NCBI RefSeq assembly: GCF_009883055.1
Contig: NZ_WWVR01000057.1
Coordinates: forward strand, 1-8,066
Length of the DNA: 8,066 nt
DNA from: Blautia sp. BIOML-A1
GTDB taxonomy: Bacteria > Bacillota > Clostridia > Lachnospirales > Lachnospiraceae
Direction: 5' to 3'
The position numbers were made by a program, and so were the translations under genes. The notes beneath the pieces are model-generated. The model did not search any database. It was given only the letters and a program-made list of their open reading frames with translations, and was not told the DNA's origin. Position 1 is the first letter of the stretch, and each line of letters starts with the position of its first letter. Positions 6,396 to 8,066 of the stretch are shown here, one piece after another.

Positions 6396-6424
6396 ATTAT
6401 AAAAGAATGCCTGTTGAATTGCAA
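6396..6424 (-). promoter_or_regulatory. arcC promoter
   Basis: On the - strand TTGCAA (6419-6424), 17 bp, then TATAAT (6396-6401). Start near 6389, leader about 27 nt. The hexamers and spacing equal those of asnA. Confidence 0.8.
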
Positions 6425-6444
6425 TAAAAAGATGGAATGTCCAA

Positions 6445-6465
6445 AGGTATTTGGAATACATTTTG
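6445..6465. repeat. Fragment resembling the 1851-1973 element
   Basis: AGGTATTTGGAATACATTTTG matches AGGTGATTTGGAATGCATTTTG at 1921-1942 apart from one deletion and one substitution. An inner hairpin TCCAAA/TTTGGA (6440-6455) overlaps it. The ACAGTTAC tail is missing. It lies just upstream of the arcC promoter. Confidence 0.35.
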
Positions 6466-6520
6466 CCCAAAATACCGGAGGCAAATCGTAAGAACTAAAA
6501 AGAAGGTATGTTTTGGGAAT

Positions 6521-6562
6521 AAGGAAAGCCGCCTGAATTAGGCGGCTTTCCTTAACTTTTTG
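6521..6562 (+). terminator. Strong hairpin, possible terminator, with no assigned gene
   Basis: A perfect 14-bp stem AAGGAAAGCCGCCT (6521-6534) / AGGCGGCTTTCCTT (6540-6553) with a 5-nt loop. On + it is followed after AAC by TTTTT; on - the T-run is poor. No gene on either strand clearly ends here, so it may belong to an unrecognised small RNA or separate arcC from the accessory region. Confidence 0.55.
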
Positions 6563-6803
6563 AGGGGGGAGATAGAGAGTGGTTATTCATCTATCCAAGA
6601 CATATTATAAGAAATAAATGTGTGCAAACTGTGTACGGATTCTAAAAGAAATCTAAAAAGTCTAAAATAATAGTAACAAATAACGCCGAAACCCCTTGAT
6701 TTTATTGGTTTTCCAGAAATTAACGAAATTGTGAAAAGATGATTTTGCGACAAATTTGTGACAAATGGCGAAAAAATCTATAGAAATATCGAGATCAGGC
6801 ATA
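6563..6803. other. AT-rich stretch without a recognisable gene
   Basis: No ORF with a credible start, ribosome site and protein-like composition is seen. A G-rich ribosome-site-like run (6563-6571) precedes a GTG reading only 12 codons. Around 6690-6800 the + strand reads in one frame as short protein-like pieces broken by TGA (for example DKFVTNGEKIYRN after the stop), which may be a remnant of a mobile-element gene. A -10-like TATAAT occurs on the - strand at 6604-6609 with no good -35. Confidence 0.4.
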
Positions 6804-6832
6804 TTGATTTCCGAAAAGGCATATGCTATAAT
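6804..6832 (+). promoter_or_regulatory. Promoter of antisense RNA 1
   Basis: TTGATT (6804-6809), 17 bp, then perfect TATAAT (6827-6832) preceded by TGC (extended -10). It shares GCATATTGA upstream and GCATATGCTATAAT with the second small-RNA promoter on the other strand (7359-7387). Confidence 0.88.
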
Positions 6833-6843
6833 TGCCGTAGGCA

Positions 6844-6873
6844 AAGAATGAAATACATGTCTAACACAGACAA
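6844..6873 (+). repeat. Direct repeat copy 1 (in the antisense RNA)
   Basis: AAGAATGAAATA - CATG - TCTAACACAGACAA. The outer 12 and 14 nt are identical to copy 2 at 7012-7043; only the centre differs (CATG against AGTACA). The copies start 168 bp apart. Confidence 0.9.
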
Positions 6874-6911
6874 AAGCCCTCAGTACTGGGAATACTGGGG
6901 GCTTTCTTTTT
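6873..6911. terminator. Bidirectional terminator shared by antisense RNA 1 and toxin mRNA
   Basis: AAAGCCCTCAGTA (6873-6885) pairs with TACTGGGGGCTTT (6893-6905), 13 bp with one G-T pair and a 7-nt loop. CTTTTT follows on +. On - the stem is followed by only four T, so it is weaker for the toxin transcript arriving from 6948. Confidence 0.85.
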
Positions 6912-6947
6912 GTGCTTTCACGGTGCACGAACCGAGGTTAGTTGCTG

Positions 6948-7037
6948 TTATTTGCCGCTGTCTAACCATTTGATGATATAGTGGCAGGCTACACCAGCCG
7001 CAACAGCGACTAAGAATGAAATAAGTACATCTAACAC
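6948..7037 (-). CDS. 29-residue Fst-like type I toxin candidate
   Basis: The peptide starts MLDVLISFLVAVAAGVAC and ends HYIIKWLDSGK. One membrane helix (about residues 4-22) is followed by a charged tail with the K-W-L-D signature. Set beside pAD1 Fst (33 residues, recalled) without gaps, D3, G15, I21, K/R23, L25 and D26 coincide; the Fst proline is absent. Such peptides insert in the membrane and stop growth when their antisense RNA is lost. GTG at 7035-7037 is chosen because AGGAGGG (7044-7050) ends 6 nt before it; a TTG at 7043 would abut the ribosome site, and the upstream reading (to 7139) runs through the leader. The codons after the start lie in direct repeat copy 2, so the antisense RNA should cover initiation. 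GTCTGTGTTAG surrounds the start. Toxicity is inferred; a harmless small membrane peptide is the alternative. Confidence 0.75.
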   Translation of the reverse strand: MLDVLISFLVAVAAGVACHYIIKWLDSGK

Positions 7038-7043
7038 AGACAA
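7012..7043 (+). repeat. Direct repeat copy 2 (toxin translation start)
   Basis: AAGAATGAAATA - AGTACA - TCTAACACAGACAA on +. On the - strand this is the toxin start region, beginning directly after the AGGAGGG ribosome site and covering the GTG and first eight codons. Confidence 0.9.
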
Positions 7044-7110
7044 CCCTCCTTTCTGTTGCCAGATTGAGGGCAGCAACATCATTACTGTAGCACACGTTAG
7101 AATAAAATAG

Positions 7111-7139
7111 AATATACAGAAAATAAAAGTCTGGTACAA
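7111..7139 (-). promoter_or_regulatory. Possible toxin promoter
   Basis: On the - strand TTGTAC (7134-7139), 17 bp, TATATT (7111-7116, five of six). The predicted leader of about 65 nt contains GTTGC...GCAAC inverted arms just before the ribosome site, which could form a 5' stem that limits translation, as in Fst mRNA. The -35 is weak, so this is tentative. Confidence 0.45.
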
Positions 7140-7140
7140 A

Positions 7141-7237
7141 TTAATGTGCGGAGCGATTTTTTGGTCTTTTTGTCAATTCTTTATGTTTCTTTTTCAGCCA
7201 TTCTTCATACTGTTCTTTAGGCAAGCGATAGTCGGTA
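7141..7237 (-). pseudogene. C-terminal coding remnant of an unrecognised gene
   Basis: The - strand reads TDYRLPKEQYEEWLKKKHKE then LTKRPKNRSAH and stops at 7141-7143. The composition is highly protein-like (amphipathic, Lys/Glu-rich). In frame upstream there is a TGA within about 15 codons and no ATG or ribosome site, so the 5' part is missing. The family is not recognised. It ends directly before the toxin -35. Confidence 0.45.
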
Positions 7238-7281
7238 ACTAGCCTATGGAGTCAATCCTTTCCATTGCCAAAAGTAGGAAT
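7235..7281 (+). pseudogene. Possible remnant of a second toxin gene
   Basis: The stretch GTAACT...CTATGGA (7235-7250) partly repeats GTACTT...CTATGGA at 7319-7334 within the second antisense RNA. An ATG at 7247 opens MESILSIAKSRNKKP, like a toxin N-terminus joined to a basic C-terminus with the membrane segment gone. The two copies are 84 bp apart against 168 in the intact module, about one toxin gene less. No ribosome site is visible. This is weak evidence. Confidence 0.25.
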
Positions 7282-7315
7282 AAAAAACCCCAGTGCTGCA
7301 ACACTGGGGTTTTTC
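7282..7315. terminator. Terminator of the orphan RNA
   Basis: AAAAACCCCAGTG (7283-7295) pairs perfectly with CACTGGGGTTTTT (7302-7314), loop CTGCAA. T-runs are present on both strands (six T on -, five on +), so it can act bidirectionally, as in the intact module. Confidence 0.9.
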
Positions 7316-7352
7316 TTTGTACTTCCACTATGGATGCTTTCTTTTTTTGCCT
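7282..7352 (-). ncRNA. Second, orphan antitoxin-like RNA
   Basis: Predicted RNA of about 71 nt on the - strand, starting near 7352 and ending in the TTTTTT at 7282-7287. Its promoter and first bases match antisense RNA 1: GCATATTGA, GCATATGCTATAAT and GTAGGCAAA are common to both. The middle part (AAAGCATCCATAGTGGAAG) differs, as expected for a different target. The terminator stem is 13 bp (7283-7295/7302-7314). No intact toxin converges on it, so it is an orphan or acts on a gene elsewhere. Confidence 0.7.
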
Positions 7353-7358
7353 ACTGGC

Positions 7359-7387
7359 ATTATAGCATATGCAAAAAAGTAATTCAA
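7359..7387 (-). promoter_or_regulatory. Promoter of the orphan RNA
   Basis: On the - strand TTGAAT (7382-7387), 17 bp, perfect TATAAT (7359-7364) preceded by TGC. It aligns with the promoter at 6804-6832 including sequence outside the hexamers, which shows common descent rather than chance. Confidence 0.88.
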
Positions 7388-7437
7388 TATGCTTTCTGGA
7401 ATGGCTTTGAAAATAAAACCTCATTTCTAAAAGAAAA

Positions 7438-7457
7438 CGAAATTTTATAAAGAAATC
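7438..7457 (-). other. Expected guide-equivalent flank of the tnpB element
   Basis: On the - strand the bases directly outside the predicted right end read GATTTCTTTATAAAATTTCG. In IS200/IS605 elements the TnpB guide RNA runs past the right end, so about the first 16-20 nt of flank serve as guide. Correctness depends on the exact element end. Confidence 0.35.
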
Positions 7458-7631
7458 GTGACATGCTCCCACCACTTAAATCTCTGATTTTGAAGTGGGG
7501 GCTTCTTGCTCAATGGCTCTACTGAGCCAAGTATCTACAAGCTATCCTCGCGTGCCCCGCGATTTTTTGCCCGGACACGGGCATATTTCTTACTTATTGT
7601 CTTGTCCGGATACGGACTTTTTATTGTGCTG
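7458..7631 (-). ncRNA. tnpB 3' region and right end, probable 3' part of the TnpB guide RNA
   Basis: Between the tnpB stop and GTCAC (7458-7462, - strand) lie several hairpins: GTCCG/CGGAC (7604-7617), GCCCG/CGGGC (7569-7582), CGCG/CGCG (7549-7561), TGGCTC/GAGCCA (7514-7529) and the terminal CCACTT-AAATC / GATTT..AAGTGG (7472-7498). The terminal imperfect hairpin followed by GGGAGCATGTCAC is typical of IS200/IS605 right ends. By analogy with studied TnpB systems this RNA is the scaffold that TnpB binds. Confidence 0.6.
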
Positions 7632-8066
7632 TCATGCACATTCTGCAAAGATTCTTTTTCCCTCATTCATGATGTTCACTGCTGCATTTACATCACGATC
7701 CATTCTGTTTCCACATTCACAGTAATAAATTCTTTCAGATAAAGACAATTCGGCTTTTTTCTTTCCGCATACACTGCATATCTTACTGGATGCGAAATAA
7801 CGGTTTACTTTGATCAGATATTTTCCGCGTTCCTCCAGTTTATATTCCAGCATAGACAGAAACAGGCCATATCCATTATCATGTACGCCTTTTCCAAGAT
7901 GAAGTCCTCCTGCCATCCCTTTCAAATTCAGGTCTTCCACGCATACTGCATCATAGTTCTCTGCAAGACCTGTACTGAGTTTATGCTGGAAATCTTTTCT
8001 CTGATTTCGGATCTTTTCATGACACAGTGCAACCCGTTTCTTCTGTTTTTCATAATTCCGACTGCC
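7632..8066 (-). CDS. tnpB: TnpB RNA-guided nuclease, C-terminal 144 residues (5' end outside the window)
   Basis: The reading frame is open from the window edge to the stop at 7632-7634. It contains the RuvC-II strand AVCVEDLNLKGMAGG with the catalytic Glu near window residue 44, then a zinc ribbon with CSVCG and CECG, and the RuvC-III motif MDRDVNAAVNI with its catalytic Asp. The tail IMNEGKRIFAECA is normal for the family. TnpB is the RNA-guided DNA nuclease of IS200/IS605 and the ancestor of Cas12; it cuts a target next to a short motif matching the element's insertion site. The second zinc pair is C-x-C rather than C-x-x-C. No frameshift is seen in this part, so the gene may be intact. 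The N-terminal half and the first RuvC Asp cannot be judged. Confidence 0.9.
   Translation of the reverse strand, partial: GSRNYEKQKKRVALCHEKIRNQRKDFQHKLSTGLAENYDAVCVEDLNLKGMAGGLHLGKGVHDNGYGLFLSMLEYKLEERGKYLIKVNRYFASSKICSVCGKKKAELSLSERIYYCECGNRMDRDVNAAVNIMNEGKRIFAECA

Larger units (their letters stand above)
6840..6911 (+). ncRNA. Antitoxin-like antisense RNA (par RNA II type)
   Basis: Predicted RNA of about 72 nt from the promoter at 6804-6832 to the T-run at 6906-6911. Its 5' part contains AAGAATGAAATA (6844-6855) and TCTAACACAGACAA (6860-6873). The same two blocks recur on the + strand at 7012-7023 and 7030-7043, where the - strand encodes the toxin start. The RNA can therefore form a 14-bp helix over the toxin start codon and the bases after the ribosome site, and a 12-bp helix just downstream, separated by a 4/6-nt internal loop. 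It also overlaps the toxin mRNA fully in the shared terminator. This is the layout of RNA II in the Enterococcus par locus (established for pAD1). No ORF of note is inside. Position and pairing are read from sequence; antitoxin function is inferred. Confidence 0.78.
7458..8066 (-). mobile_element. Right part of an IS200/IS605-family element, cut by the window end
   Basis: It comprises the C-terminal part of tnpB and the hairpin-bearing right end, ending at about 7458. The left end and any tnpA are outside. The element sits about 70 bp upstream of the orphan RNA promoter. No target duplication is expected for this family. Confidence 0.75.

Noticed and set aside
5358..6491. Long + strand ORF (377 codons) opposite arcC
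   Set aside because: It is the antisense shadow of arcC, Cys/Phe/Ser-rich with no domain or ribosome site; arcC on the - strand has full family motifs.
6662..6928. 88-codon - strand ORF over antisense RNA 1
   Set aside because: Overlaps the promoter and terminator of the RNA; no ribosome site and no family resemblance.
6844..7043. CRISPR array from the repeated blocks
   Set aside because: Only two copies, 168 bp apart, with a gene and terminator between; they fit antisense-target repeats instead.
6948..7139. 63-residue version of the toxin with an upstream ATG
   Set aside because: The extra 34 codons cross the leader and an ideal ribosome site; GTG at 7037, 6 nt after AGGAGGG, is much better.
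7171..7176. Perfect TTGACA on the - strand as toxin -35
   Set aside because: No -10-like hexamer at 16-18 bp; the hexamer lies within the coding remnant.
7239..7475. 78-codon - strand ORF across the orphan RNA and IS end
   Set aside because: It runs through a promoter, a terminator hairpin and the element boundary and has no ribosome site.

Overview
The window looks like chromosome from a low-to-moderate-GC anaerobic Firmicute, most likely a gut Lachnospiraceae relative. The evidence is an oxygen-sensitive class III ribonucleotide reductase, an EutJ homologue, a catabolic-type carbamate kinase, very clear sigma-A promoters with 17-bp spacers, strong GGAGG-type ribosome binding sites, and dispersed short palindromes of the GTAACTGT...ACAGTTAC type. 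The taxonomic call is inference, since no rRNA or other marker gene is present.

Layout. Positions 74-6362 hold ordinary metabolic genes, each apparently with its own promoter: a two-CBS-domain protein (-), asnA (-), nrdD (+), eutJ (-) and arcC (-). asnA and nrdD diverge from a 476-bp intergenic region. That region holds both promoters, a pair of NrdR boxes straddling the nrdD -10, and a 123-bp MITE-like element. nrdD and eutJ converge on a bidirectional terminator. arcC ends in its own terminator just upstream of the eutJ promoter. Copies of one palindromic repeat family lie in or beside the leaders of the CBS gene, asnA and nrdD, and just after the CBS gene and nrdD.

Positions 6363-8066 are accessory in character. 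The most interesting object lies at about 6804-7139: a compact type I toxin-antitoxin module with the architecture of the Enterococcus par/Fst locus. A 29-residue membrane peptide (GTG start at 7037, - strand) faces a convergent RNA of about 72 nt (+ strand, about 6840-6911). The RNA carries a direct repeat that is complementary to the toxin translation start, and the two transcripts meet at a shared bidirectional terminator. A second RNA with the same promoter and 5' end lies at about 7282-7352 on the - strand. It has no intact toxin beside it and looks like an orphan antitoxin whose toxin body was deleted.

The right edge is the 3' part of an IS200/IS605-type tnpB (-, cut by the window end). 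It is followed by a hairpin-rich right end that should form the 3' part of the TnpB guide RNA. A promoterless coding remnant (7141-7237) adds to the picture of decayed mobile DNA.

Functionally, nrdD supplies dNTPs without oxygen, asnA makes asparagine from ammonia, and arcC interconverts carbamoyl phosphate and ATP. eutJ would service a B12-type lyase or microcompartment encoded elsewhere. Apart from a shared anaerobic nitrogen metabolism theme, these genes do not form one operon.
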